DNA from: Urbifossiella limnaea
GTDB lineage: Bacteria; Planctomycetota; Planctomycetia; Gemmatales; Gemmataceae
Reading direction: 5' to 3'
NCBI RefSeq assembly: GCF_007747215.1
Contig: NZ_CP036273.1
Span: 3,270,322-3,334,321 of the forward strand
DNA length: 64,000 nucleotides
How positions within the stretch are numbered: position 1 is the stretch's first letter; each line of letters begins with the position of its first letter. The translations under genes were made by a program, and so were the position numbers. Below are positions 42,426-51,748 of the stretch, piece by piece. The notes under the pieces were generated by a model that saw only the letters and a program-made list of their open reading frames with translations, was not told where the DNA came from and ran no database searches.

Positions 42426-45131
42426 CTACGCCGGCTCGACCGCGGTCCCGGCCGGCTCCACCGTTTCGGGGGCGACCTTCGCCAGCGTGGCGAGCTTGTC
42501 CCCCTCGTTCAGGTTCATGACCCGCACGCCCTGGGTGTTGCGGCCCACCAGGCGGATCGTGTCCACCTTGCACCGCGTCACCATGCCGCCCACGGTGATG
42601 AGGATCACCTCGTCGCCGTCGCGGACGGACGACACGCCGACCACCTTGCCGTTCTTCGCCGTCACCTTCACGTCGCGGAGCCCCTTGCCGCCGCGGCGCT
42701 GGCGGCGGTAGCGCATCGACGACCGGTCCTCGCCGCCCTCCGTCTCGGTCCCCTCCTCGGGCTCGGTCTCCGTCGGCTCCGGCCCGGCGTCGTCGTCGCC
42801 GTCCGCGGCGTCGGCCGTGTTCGCGCCGAACGGCGTTCGCTTCCCGTAGCCCAGCTCGCACACCGTCAGCAGGAAGCCGTCCGGGTCGGCGACCGTCATG
42901 CCGACCAGCTCGTCGTCGCCGACCAGGTTGATCCCCTTCACCCCGTACGTGCCGCGGCCCGTGGCGCGGATGTTCGCCTCGGAGAAGCGGATGGCCATGC
43001 CGTTGCGGCTGCTCAGCACCACCTCGTCGCCGGCCTTCGTCAGGCCGACGCCGATCAACTTGTCGTCGTCGTCCAGGCCCATGCCGATGATCCCGCCGGC
43101 GCGCGGCCGGCTGTAGTCGGTCAGCTTCGACTTTTTCACGAGCCCCTTGCGGGTGGCCGTTAGCAGGAACGCCCCCTCGACGAACTCCCGCACCGCGACG
43201 ATGCCCGACAGTTTCTCCTCCGGCTTCAGCGACAGCACGTTGGCGATGGACCGGCCCGGCGAGGTGCGCGCGGCCTGCGGCACCTGCCACACCTTGAGCC
43301 AGTACAGCTGCCCCTTGTCGGTGAAGCAGAGGAGGTAATCCTTCGTCGCGGCGGTGAAGAAGTGCTCGACGAAGTCGTCGTCACGCAGGCCGCCCTGGAC
43401 GCCCTTGCCGCCGCGGTGCTGCACCCGGTACTCGCCCACCGGCATCCGCTTCACGAACCCCTGGTGGCTGACGCTCACGACCACCTGCTCGTCCTCGATC
43501 AGGTCTTCCATCGACACGTCCGCCGCGTCGCCGCTGATCTCCGTCTTGCGGGCGTCGCCGAACCGGCTGCCGATGTGCTCCAGGTCGTCCCGGATGACCT
43601 TGCGGACGTTCGCGTCGTCGCCCAGGAGCGTCTCGAAGCCTCGAATCTGCTCGCGGAGGTGGGTGTACTCCTTCAGAATCTCCTCGCTCTCCAGCGCCGC
43701 AAGTTGGCCGAGCTGCAGCCGCACCACGGCCTCGGCCTGTAGCTCCGTCATGCGGTACACCGCCTGCGCCCCCAACTCGCGTTGTAACCCGCCGAACGCC
43801 TCGGCCCCGATGGCCCGCTCCATCAACGCCGCAGGCACTTCCATCTGTTGCAACCGCAGCTTGGCCTCGGACCGGTTCGGCGACGTGCGGCAGATGCGGA
43901 TCACCTCGTCGATGTCGGCGATGGCGATGAGCTGGCCTTCGAGGACGTGCCCGCGCCGCTTCGCCTCCCGCAGCAGGTACTCCGTCCGCCGCCGAATCAC
44001 CTGGACGCGGTGGTCCAGGAATTTCTGCATCATCTCCTTGAGCGTCAGCAACTGCGGCCGGCCGTCGACGATCGCCAGCAGGATGATGCTGACCGTGTCC
44101 TGCAGCGGGCTGAACTGGTAGAGCTGGTTCAACACTAGATGCGGGTCGGCCCCGCGCTTCAACTCTATGACGATGCGGACCGGCTCGCCGGTGCGGGCGC
44201 TCGACTCGTCGCGCACGCCGCTGATGCCGGCGATCCGCTCCTCCTTCACCAGTTCCGCGATGACCTCCTGGAGCTTGATCCGGCTGACCTGGAACGGCAC
44301 CTCGCGAATGAGGATGCTCGGCGACTTCCCCTTGCCCTCCTCGACGATGTCCACCCGCGCCCGCAGGGTGATCTTGCCGCGGCCGCGGGCGTAGGCGTCC
44401 ACGATCCCCTGCCGACCCATCACGATGCCGCCGGTCGGGAAGTCCGGGCCGGGCACGAGTTGGATCAGGTCGCCGAGGGTGGTGTCGGGGTCTTCGATGA
44501 GCCGAACCAGCGCCGCGCACACCTCCCTGAGGTTGTGCGGCGGGATGTGCGTGGCCATGCCCACGGCGATGCCGTCCGCACCGTTCACTAGCAGGTTCGG
44601 GAACCGCGCCGGTAGCACGAGCGGTTCGCGGTACTTGCCGTCGTAGTTGTCGACGAAATCGACCGTCTCGTGGTCGAGGTCGTCGAGCAACTCGGCCGCG
44701 ACGGGCGAGAGCTTGGCCTCGGTGTACCGGTGGGCGGCGGGCGGCAGGCCGGCGATCGAGCCGAAGTTGCCCTGCCCGTGGATGAGGCGGTAGCGGAGAA
44801 CCCAGTCCTGGGCGAGTCGCACGAGCGCGTCGTAGATCGACGCGTCGCCGTGCGGGTGGTAGCGCTTCATCGTCTCGCCGATAATCCCGGCGCACTTGCT
44901 CGTCGCGGCGGTGGGGCCGAGGCCGAGGTCGTTCATCGCCACGAGGATGCGGCGCTGCGACGGCTTGAGGCCGTCGCGGACGTCCGGCAATGCCCGGGAC
45001 ACGATGACCGATTGGGCGTAAGTGAGGTAGCTGTCGCGCAACTCGTCCACGATGTCGAGTAGCGGGATGGGAGCCCCGCTCGCCTCGGCCGGGCCGCCGG
45101 GGGCGGGCGGCGGTGGGGTGTCGTCGGCCAA
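42426..45131 (-). CDS. gyrA: DNA gyrase subunit A
   Basis: 901 residues. The catalytic tyrosine is Y136 in AAHRYTEAKL, and the quinolone region is HPHGDASIYDA, with alanine (A97) where E. coli has S83. The breakage-reunion domain is followed by a six-blade beta-pinwheel. A GyrA-box-like heptad is present in the first blade (Q571-HRGGKG577) and a second, fully canonical QRRGGKG at 811-817. An acidic insertion (about 775-805, rich in D/E/T) precedes the latter. GyrB is not in the window. The canonical box supports true gyrase rather than topoisomerase IV. Confidence 0.93.
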   Translation of the reverse strand: MADDTPPPPAPGGPAEASGAPIPLLDIVDELRDSYLTYAQSVIVSRALPDVRDGLKPSQRRILVAMNDLGLGPTAATSKCAGIIGETMKRYHPHGDASIYDALVRLAQDWVLRYRLIHGQGNFGSIAGLPPAAHRYTEAKLSPVAAELLDDLDHETVDFVDNYDGKYREPLVLPARFPNLLVNGADGIAVGMATHIPPHNLREVCAALVRLIEDPDTTLGDLIQLVPGPDFPTGGIVMGRQGIVDAYARGRGKITLRARVDIVEEGKGKSPSILIREVPFQVSRIKLQEVIAELVKEERIAGISGVRDESSARTGEPVRIVIELKRGADPHLVLNQLYQFSPLQDTVSIILLAIVDGRPQLLTLKEMMQKFLDHRVQVIRRRTEYLLREAKRRGHVLEGQLIAIADIDEVIRICRTSPNRSEAKLRLQQMEVPAALMERAIGAEAFGGLQRELGAQAVYRMTELQAEAVVRLQLGQLAALESEEILKEYTHLREQIRGFETLLGDDANVRKVIRDDLEHIGSRFGDARKTEISGDAADVSMEDLIEDEQVVVSVSHQGFVKRMPVGEYRVQHRGGKGVQGGLRDDDFVEHFFTAATKDYLLCFTDKGQLYWLKVWQVPQAARTSPGRSIANVLSLKPEEKLSGIVAVREFVEGAFLLTATRKGLVKKSKLTDYSRPRAGGIIGMGLDDDDKLIGVGLTKAGDEVVLSSRNGMAIRFSEANIRATGRGTYGVKGINLVGDDELVGMTVADPDGFLLTVCELGYGKRTPFGANTADAADGDDDAGPEPTETEPEEGTETEGGEDRSSMRYRRQRRGGKGLRDVKVTAKNGKVVGVSSVRDGDEVILITVGGMVTRCKVDTIRLVGRNTQGVRVMNLNEGDKLATLAKVAPETVEPAGTAVEPA

Positions 45132-45309
45132 CGTCGGCTCCTGTGGTTCCGGGAGAAATTCGCGGCCCGGACCGGATTGCGATGCACGTCGGGCGTAAGG
45201 ACGTTATTTTAGTGGAAGCCGGGGGTTCGAACCACCCGCGTAGGGGCGTTCGTGGTACCTTTTTCCTCGCCCGAACGTCAACCGCGGCAACGGGTTCTGG
45301 GAGCGAGCA

Positions 45310-45948
45310 ATGCGACGACCGCTGGGGGCGCTTCTGGGGTTGGTTCTGGCTATCGCGACCGCGTCCGGCCAGGCCGGTGGCGTGACGCCCGCCGCCGACG
45401 AGACGCGGTCAAAGCTGCTGAAGGTGAAGCTGTCGCTGAACTTCAACCGGATGCCGCTGCGCGAGGCGCTCAAGGAGATCGCACACCTGGTGACCGAGAA
45501 CACCGAGAAGCCGATCCTCTGGACCTACGCCGCGGACGGCGGCGTGCCGAACGTGCCGGTCACGTACAACTGCAAGGATAAGGCAGTCGAGGCGATTCTC
45601 GACGACCTGTTCAAGCAGCACGGTCTCGGGTTCACGGTGCTCTCCGGAGACGACCACCCGCGTGACGGCTGGGTCCGCCTCGGCCCCGGCAAGGAGCGTG
45701 GCGAGGTCAAGAAGTTGTCCCCACTGGTGCTCGCGCCGCCGACCACGACGACGCCGACCACGCCGGCGGTCGTGCCCGACGACCCGAACGAGGCGGCAGG
45801 GCTGGCCCGGCTCAACGCTGCGAAGGGGCTGCTGACGGAGGGGAAGGCGGCCGACGCCAAGCTGATCCTGAACGTGGTGATCGGCAAGTACGGCAAGACG
45901 AAGGCGGGGGCGGAGGCGAAGGACATCCTGGAGAAACTGAACAAGTGA
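45310..45948 (+). CDS. Secreted STN-like domain protein
   Basis: 212 residues with signal peptide MRRPLGALLGLVLAIATASG. Residues about 38-115 (KLSLNFNRMPLREALKEIAHL...NVPVTYNCKDKAVEAILDDLFKQHGLGFTVL) resemble the secretin/TonB short N-terminal (STN) domain. A Thr/Pro linker and a C-terminal helical hairpin (NEAAGLARLNAAKGLLTEGKAADAKLILN), TPR-like, follow. It could belong to an envelope complex; no secretin is next to it. The Aat start overlaps its stop. Confidence 0.6.
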   Translation: MRRPLGALLGLVLAIATASGQAGGVTPAADETRSKLLKVKLSLNFNRMPLREALKEIAHLVTENTEKPILWTYAADGGVPNVPVTYNCKDKAVEAILDDLFKQHGLGFTVLSGDDHPRDGWVRLGPGKERGEVKKLSPLVLAPPTTTTPTTPAVVPDDPNEAAGLARLNAAKGLLTEGKAADAKLILNVVIGKYGKTKAGAEAKDILEKLNK

Positions 45949-46688
45949 CGCCCGACCGGCCGAACCGTCGCGGCCGCGCGCCGGACGTGCCGTGGCTCGA
46001 CCCCGCGAACGGCCCCCGCGACTGGCCGCTCGGGTACGGCGGGTCGTTGACGCCGGATCTGCTGCGGAAGGCCTACGCGGCCGGCGTCTTCCCGTGGTAC
46101 AACCCCGGCGAGCCGGTGCTGTGGTGGTCGCCGGACCCGCGCGCCGTCATCGAACTGGACGGCCTCCACGTCAGCCGGCGGTTGGCACGCACGATTCGCT
46201 CGGGGAAGTTCCGCACCACGGTCAACCAGGCCTTCCGCGACGTGATGCTCGGCTGCGGCGAGTACCGCGCCGAGGGGACCTGGGTCCACGAAGAGATGGT
46301 GACGGTGTACACGGCGCTGCACGTCGCAGGGGACGCGCACAGCGTCGAGGTGTGGGCGCCGACCGACTCGGGGGCGTGGGAACTGGCCGGCGGCATCTAC
46401 GGCGTCGCGGTCGGCGGGCTGTTCGCCGGGGAGTCGATGTTCCACCGCCGCACCGACGCCTCGAAGGTGGCGCTGGCCACGCTCGTCGAGCGGCTGAAGG
46501 CGCGTGGGTTCGTTCTGTTCGACGTGCAGATGACGACCGACCACACGGAGCGGATGGGGGCGACGAACATTTCCCGGGCCGAGTACCTTGCCCGACTGCG
46601 CGACGCGGTGGCCCTGACGCACGTCCGGTTCGCCGATTCTGCGTCGGCGCCGTCTTCGATCGCACCCGATCGCGGCGAACAGCCGTGA
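45945..46688 (+). CDS. aat: Leucyl/phenylalanyl-tRNA-protein transferase
   Basis: Adds Leu or Phe from tRNA to N-terminal Arg/Lys of proteins, tagging them for ClpS-ClpAP. The 247 residues contain YAAGVFPWYNPGEPVLWWSPDPRAVIELD, TWVHEEMVTVYTALH, GGIYGVAVGGLFAGESMFHRRTDASKVAL and FVLFDVQMTTDHTERMGA, the family core. The start is a GTG overlapping the STN-like gene's stop. No clpA or clpS is in the window. Confidence 0.95.
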   Translation: MTPDRPNRRGRAPDVPWLDPANGPRDWPLGYGGSLTPDLLRKAYAAGVFPWYNPGEPVLWWSPDPRAVIELDGLHVSRRLARTIRSGKFRTTVNQAFRDVMLGCGEYRAEGTWVHEEMVTVYTALHVAGDAHSVEVWAPTDSGAWELAGGIYGVAVGGLFAGESMFHRRTDASKVALATLVERLKARGFVLFDVQMTTDHTERMGATNISRAEYLARLRDAVALTHVRFADSASAPSSIAPDRGEQP

Positions 46689-46890
46689 CTGCTCGGGCCG
46701 GCGCCCTACGTCTGGCCGATTCGTGCCACCTCGGTAGCGTCGCCACAGGACTCGGCCGCGCTGTCCCGTGGGACCCAGGAGCGAAGACGACACCTGGCGG
46801 TGGCGAAGCCGGGACGATGCTCACGCGACCGAATCGTGCGTCCAGTGGCCGCGAGCTGGGGAGCTCGGGCTGGTGTGATCGGAGACAGAC

Positions 46891-47937
46891 ATGTACCCGA
46901 CACGTAGAGCGTTCCTGGCTACCGGACTGACACCAGCAGTATCACTAGCCGACGAGCCACCGCCTGCGGCTACGAACCTCGGCTTGCTGCTTTACTCCTA
47001 CGGCATTCGAGCGCGTGCTGAAGGCGCTGGGTTCACCGACCCGGCGAGCTTCATCACACTGGCTCGCGAGCGGGGCGCGAGTGCGGTGCAGGTGCCGCTC
47101 GGTCGGCGGACGGAAGCCGCCGCAGCTTTGATCCGTCGGGCCGCCGAGGCGGCCGGCGTGGCGGTCGAGGGAATCGTGAGCCCGCCCCCGGACACGGGCG
47201 CCGGGCGAGACCAGTTCGCGGCCGAGTTGGGGACTGCCCGCGCCTGTGGGGCGGAAGTCGTCCGCACGGTCTTGATGGCGGGCCGCCGCTACGAGCTGTT
47301 CTCACGGGCCGACGAGTACGCTGCGTTCGCCCGGACCGCAAAGGCGACGCTGGAACGGGCCGAGCCGGTCGCTCGCAGCGCCGGCGTCAAGCTGGCCGTC
47401 GAGAATCACAAGGACTTCCGCACGGACGAACTGCTCGACCTGTTGCGAGGTCTGGCGAGTCCGTGGGTCGGTGTGTGTGTCGACACCGGCAACAACCTCG
47501 CGCTGCTCGAGGACCCCGCCGCCACGGTCGCCGCCCTGGCGCCGCTCGCGTTTACTGTTCACTTGAAGGACATGGGATTGGAAGAGTACGCCGACGGCTT
47601 CCGCCTCGCGGAGGTGCCGCTGGGGCAGGGCGTACTCGACCTGCCCGCCGTCGTCGCCGCCCTGCGCAAGGGGAACCCGCGCGTCCGGTTCCAACTCGAA
47701 ATGATCACGCGCGACCCCCTCCTCGTTCCGTGCCTGACCGATCGCTACTGGGCGACGCTCGGTCGCGTCCCCGGCCGCGACCTGGCGCGAACGCTGGCGC
47801 TCGCTCGCCGCACTTCCCGCAAGGAACCGCTCCCGCGCGTCTCGCAACTGCCGCCGGCTCAGCAGGTGGCCGCGGAGGAGCGACACGTGCGCGAGTCGTT
47901 CGCGTTCGCGGCCCGCACGCGGCTTCTGGCCGGGTGA
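46891..47937 (+). CDS. Tat-exported sugar phosphate isomerase/epimerase-like TIM barrel
   Basis: 348 residues. The N-terminus (YPTRRAFLATGLTPAVSLA) has a twin-arginine-type signal. The barrel belongs to the xylose isomerase-like/AP endonuclease 2 superfamily: AVENHKDFRTDELLDLLRGL, GVCVDTGNNLALLEDP and TVHLKDMGLEEY hold the usual metal-binding Glu, Asp and His. Many planctomycetes carry dozens of such exported paralogs of unknown substrate. About 200 bp upstream (46689-46890) shows no gene. Confidence 0.8.
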   Translation: MYPTRRAFLATGLTPAVSLADEPPPAATNLGLLLYSYGIRARAEGAGFTDPASFITLARERGASAVQVPLGRRTEAAAALIRRAAEAAGVAVEGIVSPPPDTGAGRDQFAAELGTARACGAEVVRTVLMAGRRYELFSRADEYAAFARTAKATLERAEPVARSAGVKLAVENHKDFRTDELLDLLRGLASPWVGVCVDTGNNLALLEDPAATVAALAPLAFTVHLKDMGLEEYADGFRLAEVPLGQGVLDLPAVVAALRKGNPRVRFQLEMITRDPLLVPCLTDRYWATLGRVPGRDLARTLALARRTSRKEPLPRVSQLPPAQQVAAEERHVRESFAFAARTRLLAG

Positions 47938-48036
47938 ATGGAACGGCGAATCGGCCATCGGGTTTCTCATTCGCACTTCATGCCGGCGGGGGTAAACTCC
48001 AGTAGGGACTGGTTCGTCGGCCCCAGAGGGCAGTCC

Positions 48037-48744
48037 GTGCGCGTGTTACTCGTCGAGGACAATTCCTCACTCGTCCGCGCCTTTCGTCAAGGGCTCGAAG
48101 AGGAAGGCTTCGCCGTCGACGTGGCCACCGACGGCGAAGAGGCCGACGTGAAGGCCCGCACCACCGGGTACGACGTGGTCGTGCTCGACATCATGCTGCC
48201 GAAGGTGGACGGGCTGACGCTGCTGAAGAGGTGGCGGACCGACGGTATCAAGACCCACGTCCTGTTGCTCACCGCCCGCGGCACCGTGTCGGACAAGGTG
48301 ACCGGCCTCGACACCGGGGCCGATGATTACCTGACAAAGCCGGTGGACTTCGACGAACTGTGCGCCCGCGTCCGCGCCCTGATCCGCCGCGGGCACCAGC
48401 AGAAGGACCCCGTGCTGCGCTGCTACGACATGGAGATCGACACCGCGGCCCGCACCGTCCGCCGGGCCGGGCAGGTGATCCACCTGACGCCGCGCGAGTA
48501 CGCCTTGCTGGAGTTCCTGGCCTTCCACCGCGGCAAGGTCGTGACCCGCAGCATGATCTGGGAGCACCTGTACGACGAGTACGACGAGAACACGTCGAAC
48601 GTGGTGGACGTGTACATCCGCTACCTGCGGAACAAGATCGACAAGGGCTTCGACCCCGCACTGATCCTGACGCGGTGGGGCGAAGGCTACATGCTCCGCG
48701 GCGACGACGACCCGCCGGCCCCGCCGGCCGCGAAAAAGGGGTGA
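48037..48744 (+). CDS. OmpR-family two-component response regulator
   Basis: 235 residues from GTG 48037 (MRVLLVEDNSSLVRAF), with an AGAGGG ribosome site before it. The receiver domain has the acidic E7-D8, phosphoacceptor D51 in VVLDIMLPKVDG, T in LLLTARG and K in DYLTKPVDF. The C-terminal winged helix (LTPREYALLEFLAFHRGKVVTRSMIWEHLY...VVDVYIRYLRNKI) is OmpR/PhoB type. The upstream frame to 47938 is not family-like. It is paired with the kinase 7 bp downstream. Confidence 0.94.
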   Translation: MRVLLVEDNSSLVRAFRQGLEEEGFAVDVATDGEEADVKARTTGYDVVVLDIMLPKVDGLTLLKRWRTDGIKTHVLLLTARGTVSDKVTGLDTGADDYLTKPVDFDELCARVRALIRRGHQQKDPVLRCYDMEIDTAARTVRRAGQVIHLTPREYALLEFLAFHRGKVVTRSMIWEHLYDEYDENTSNVVDVYIRYLRNKIDKGFDPALILTRWGEGYMLRGDDDPPAPPAAKKG

Positions 48745-48751
48745 CAGCCCC

Positions 48752-50797
48752 ATGCGTTCCATCCGCCGGTCGCTCCTCGGCTACTTCCTCCTGCTGCTCG
48801 CCGTGGCCCTCGGGCTGATCGCGGCGTTCGTGGACCGCTACGCCGTGGGGGCCGTCCGCGCCCGCGAGGAGTCGGAGTCGAACCGGATCACCGCGGCGTT
48901 CGACGCCCGCAAACTCGAAGCCCAAGCCAAGTTCGACGCGGAACTCGTGCAGGAGGCCCGGAGCCTGGCCGGGGAACTGAACCGCACGTTCTTCAAGGCC
49001 TGGGGCCGGTTCCGCCCGCCCGACCAACCGCGGCCAGGGGGGAAGGGCCCGCCGGAGCCGAAGTCTCCACCCGAGCTGAAGGGCATCGAACCCCGCCCGA
49101 GTTTCCCGGGTAAGGCGCCCGACGAGGACGGCCGCGAGTACCTCCGTCGTGTGACCGCCCTGATGCTGCAACCGCCCGCAGCCGGGAACTGGCTGCCGAC
49201 CGCGGAGGCGGCGTCCGCGACCCACAGGGCGTGGAGCCCGGGATGGATTTCGTTCGCCTCGCCGCGCACGGCGACGCGGGTGCAGATACCCGAGATGCTG
49301 CACCGGCCGTTCGTGGAGGGCGGCGATCACACGGGCTACTACCAGTTCCACGTCGTTGCCGACTACCCCGGCCGGCCCTGGCAGGCGATCGGCACGGTCC
49401 GCCCGGCTCGCCTCCACCACGACCTGCCGCTCGACCTGGCGCGCGTGGAGGACTCCGAACGTGAACTTCTCCCCGCCGACGAAGTTCGTGTCGAGGGTCA
49501 GGGGGTATTCCGGCGGGCCGTCGTGTGGACCGCGGTCACTCCGCAGGGGTCACGACCGCTGCTCATTCCCGTATGGCACGAGAATCAGTCGTACTCCTCA
49601 GGCGCGGGGGCGCGTGCGACCTCGTTCTTCTACCCCCCGATCGGCCCGAGCCCGCGGGCCTTCCGCCCCGACTTCTGGCTCCGCGTCTTCGTCCATGCCG
49701 CGCGGCCGCAGGCGGAACTCGACAGCCGGTTCGTCGCCGCGGCCGCCGAGCGGGACCAGGAAATCGTGCGCGTCCACTCCGAGTCGCGGGAGGAACTGAC
49801 CAAGCTCCGCACCCGCCTCGCCGCCATCGCCGTCGGGTCGTTCCTGGCGCTCGTCATCGGCGGGTGGTTCATTGTCGCCCGCGGGCTCGCCCCGGTGCGG
49901 ACACTGTCGGACGCCGTCAGTCGCGTCTCGGAGAAGGACTTCGCCCTCCCCGTCTCGTCGGCGGCGCTGTCGGTCGAACTCGCCCCGATCCACGCCCGAC
50001 TGACCCAGACCCTCGACCAACTGCGGGCCGCATTCGCCCGGGAGAAGGATGCCGTGGCCGACATCTCCCACGAACTCCGCACGCCGATCGCGTCGCTCCT
50101 CGCCACCATCGACGTGACCCTGCGGAAGTCGCGCACCCCGGAGCAGTACCGGGCCACGCTCGAAGACTGCCGCGGCATCGCCAAACAACTCGGCCAACTC
50201 GTCGAGCGGATCATGACGCTCGCCAGCCTCGACGCCGGCACCGCGCGCGGTGCCGTCAGCCGGGTGGACGCGACCGAACTCGCCGGCAGTTGTGCCGTCG
50301 TCATCCGCCCGTTGGCAGAGGCCCACGGGCTGTCGTTCACGCTGTCCGCGGTCGGCCCTGCTGAGCTCGACACCGACCCCGACCGGCTTCGTGAAGTGCT
50401 GATGAACCTGCTGCACAACGCGGTCGAGTACAACCGCGCGGGCGGCCGCGTCGAACTGGCGGTCCGGGCGGACGCGGGGCGGGTTGTGTTCGAAGTGCGC
50501 GACACCGGCATCGGCATGACCGACGAGGTGCGGGCCAAGATTTTCGAGCGGTTTTACCGGGCCGACGCCTCCCGCACCGCGACCGGCGTCCACGCCGGGC
50601 TCGGGCTGGCGATCGTCAAGGAGTACGTCGAGCGGCTCGGCGGTGCGATCGAGGTTGAGAGCACCCCCGGCGAGGGCTCGGTGTTCCGTGCCACATTCCC
50701 TGCGGCGGCCGGACAACCGGAATCCCTCGCCCCGCCCCCCGACGCCGCGCGCCCGGAACCCCGGGTGCGGTCCCGCCCCACGCCCGCCGCGTCCTGA
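48752..50797 (+). CDS. Membrane sensor histidine kinase
   Basis: 681 residues. An N-terminal membrane segment (8-28) is followed by a large periplasmic sensor region (about 30-355) with no recognised domain and a Pro/Lys-rich loop near residues 90-120. A second membrane segment (IAVGSFLALVIGGWFIVARGL) and HAMP follow, then the H-box with phosphoacceptor H440 (DISHELRTP), an N-box (LMNLLHNAVEYNRAGG), and G-boxes (VRDTGIGM, FYRAD, GLGLAIV). It partners the upstream regulator; target genes are unknown. Confidence 0.93.
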   Translation: MRSIRRSLLGYFLLLLAVALGLIAAFVDRYAVGAVRAREESESNRITAAFDARKLEAQAKFDAELVQEARSLAGELNRTFFKAWGRFRPPDQPRPGGKGPPEPKSPPELKGIEPRPSFPGKAPDEDGREYLRRVTALMLQPPAAGNWLPTAEAASATHRAWSPGWISFASPRTATRVQIPEMLHRPFVEGGDHTGYYQFHVVADYPGRPWQAIGTVRPARLHHDLPLDLARVEDSERELLPADEVRVEGQGVFRRAVVWTAVTPQGSRPLLIPVWHENQSYSSGAGARATSFFYPPIGPSPRAFRPDFWLRVFVHAARPQAELDSRFVAAAAERDQEIVRVHSESREELTKLRTRLAAIAVGSFLALVIGGWFIVARGLAPVRTLSDAVSRVSEKDFALPVSSAALSVELAPIHARLTQTLDQLRAAFAREKDAVADISHELRTPIASLLATIDVTLRKSRTPEQYRATLEDCRGIAKQLGQLVERIMTLASLDAGTARGAVSRVDATELAGSCAVVIRPLAEAHGLSFTLSAVGPAELDTDPDRLREVLMNLLHNAVEYNRAGGRVELAVRADAGRVVFEVRDTGIGMTDEVRAKIFERFYRADASRTATGVHAGLGLAIVKEYVERLGGAIEVESTPGEGSVFRATFPAAAGQPESLAPPPDAARPEPRVRSRPTPAAS

Positions 50798-50867
50798 AAT
50801 AGACGCCCGCCCGCCCGACCGGGTAGAACGGACACGTAGGTCCGGTTTCCGGCGGGGGGGCACGACG

Positions 50868-51743
50868 ATGCGCGGCGTGTGGGTGTCGGTCCTGTTCGTC
50901 ACGGCCGCGGCCGTCATGTCGTTCAACACAGGATGCGGCGGGTCCGAAAAGTCGCTACCCCAGCACGTCCCGGAAAACACCGGCCAGGCGGGTGCTACTG
51001 CGGTTGTCGCCGTGCCGGACAAGTCTGAGCCGGCCGCCGTCGCGGTCGTGGGGCGCGCCGTCAAGGCGGCCACCGACGGCAACCCGGCGCGCGTCGAGCG
51101 GGCGAAGGTGAACCGCCTGAGAATGAAGGGCACGGTTATGGGGCCGAACGGCCCAGTCCCCTCGCGGCGCCTCGTCGAAGCGGTCTGGCCCGACCGATTG
51201 GCCCAGACCGACGAGTTCGGTTCCGACTCGGGGTTCGGTAAGACGCTCGTCCGCCTCCGGCGGCCGGTACTGTGGGTGGGTCGTATCGCCGAGGGGAAGG
51301 CGGTGCCGGTCGAATTCGCCGACGGCAAGGCGCCCGAGGCGGCGATCGCGGCCGAGTCGGTCGGGCGGCACTGGATGGCCGTCCTGGTCCCGCTCGCCGA
51401 CTCCCGCACGGTCGTGTTCGACGCCAAAAAGTTGCTGCTGAACGGCCAGCCCGCCGACGTGATCCGCGCGGCCGCACCGGGCACGCCGGTCTTCACCTTG
51501 TGGTTCGACGAGAAGTCCGGCTTGCTGCTTCAGGTGGGCTTTTCACAGGTCGAGCCCGGGAACACGAAGCCGACCGACAAAGTGTTCACGCTCCGCGACC
51601 ATCGCGCGACCGACGGCCTGATGGTGCCGGGGCGTATCGAGTACCGGCAGAGCGCGCTGCCGCTGCCACTGGAGGAGTGGGCAGTCGAGGGATGGGAGTT
51701 CCCGGAGCGGATCGAGGAGGGAGGATTCGACCCTCCCAAGTGA
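50868..51743 (+). CDS. Probable exported lipoprotein of unknown function
   Basis: 291 residues from ATG 50868. The signal (VWVSVLFVTAAAVMSFNTGCGGS) ends in an N-T-G-C sequence, an imperfect lipobox that still suggests lipidation. The mature part (VNRLRMKGTVMGPNGPVPSRRLVEAVWPDRL, then PVFTLWFDEKSGLLLQVGF) resembles outer-membrane lipoprotein-sorting-type beta folds (LolA/LppX-like), a weak impression only. It follows the two-component pair by 70 bp and converges on mlaD with a 5-bp gap. Confidence 0.55.
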   Translation: MRGVWVSVLFVTAAAVMSFNTGCGGSEKSLPQHVPENTGQAGATAVVAVPDKSEPAAVAVVGRAVKAATDGNPARVERAKVNRLRMKGTVMGPNGPVPSRRLVEAVWPDRLAQTDEFGSDSGFGKTLVRLRRPVLWVGRIAEGKAVPVEFADGKAPEAAIAAESVGRHWMAVLVPLADSRTVVFDAKKLLLNGQPADVIRAAAPGTPVFTLWFDEKSGLLLQVGFSQVEPGNTKPTDKVFTLRDHRATDGLMVPGRIEYRQSALPLPLEEWAVEGWEFPERIEEGGFDPPK

Positions 51744-51748
51744 CGCGG

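Noticed and set aside
42394-43290. Upstream extension of the epimerase frame through gyrA
   Set aside because: It overlaps the gyrA reading frame and the Rossmann fold begins exactly at ATG 42393.
45205-45250. GGGGGTTCGAACCAC sequence resembling a tRNA T-arm near the gyrA/STN gap
   Set aside because: The T-stem pairs only partly on either strand and no acceptor, D-arm or anticodon arm can be built around it.
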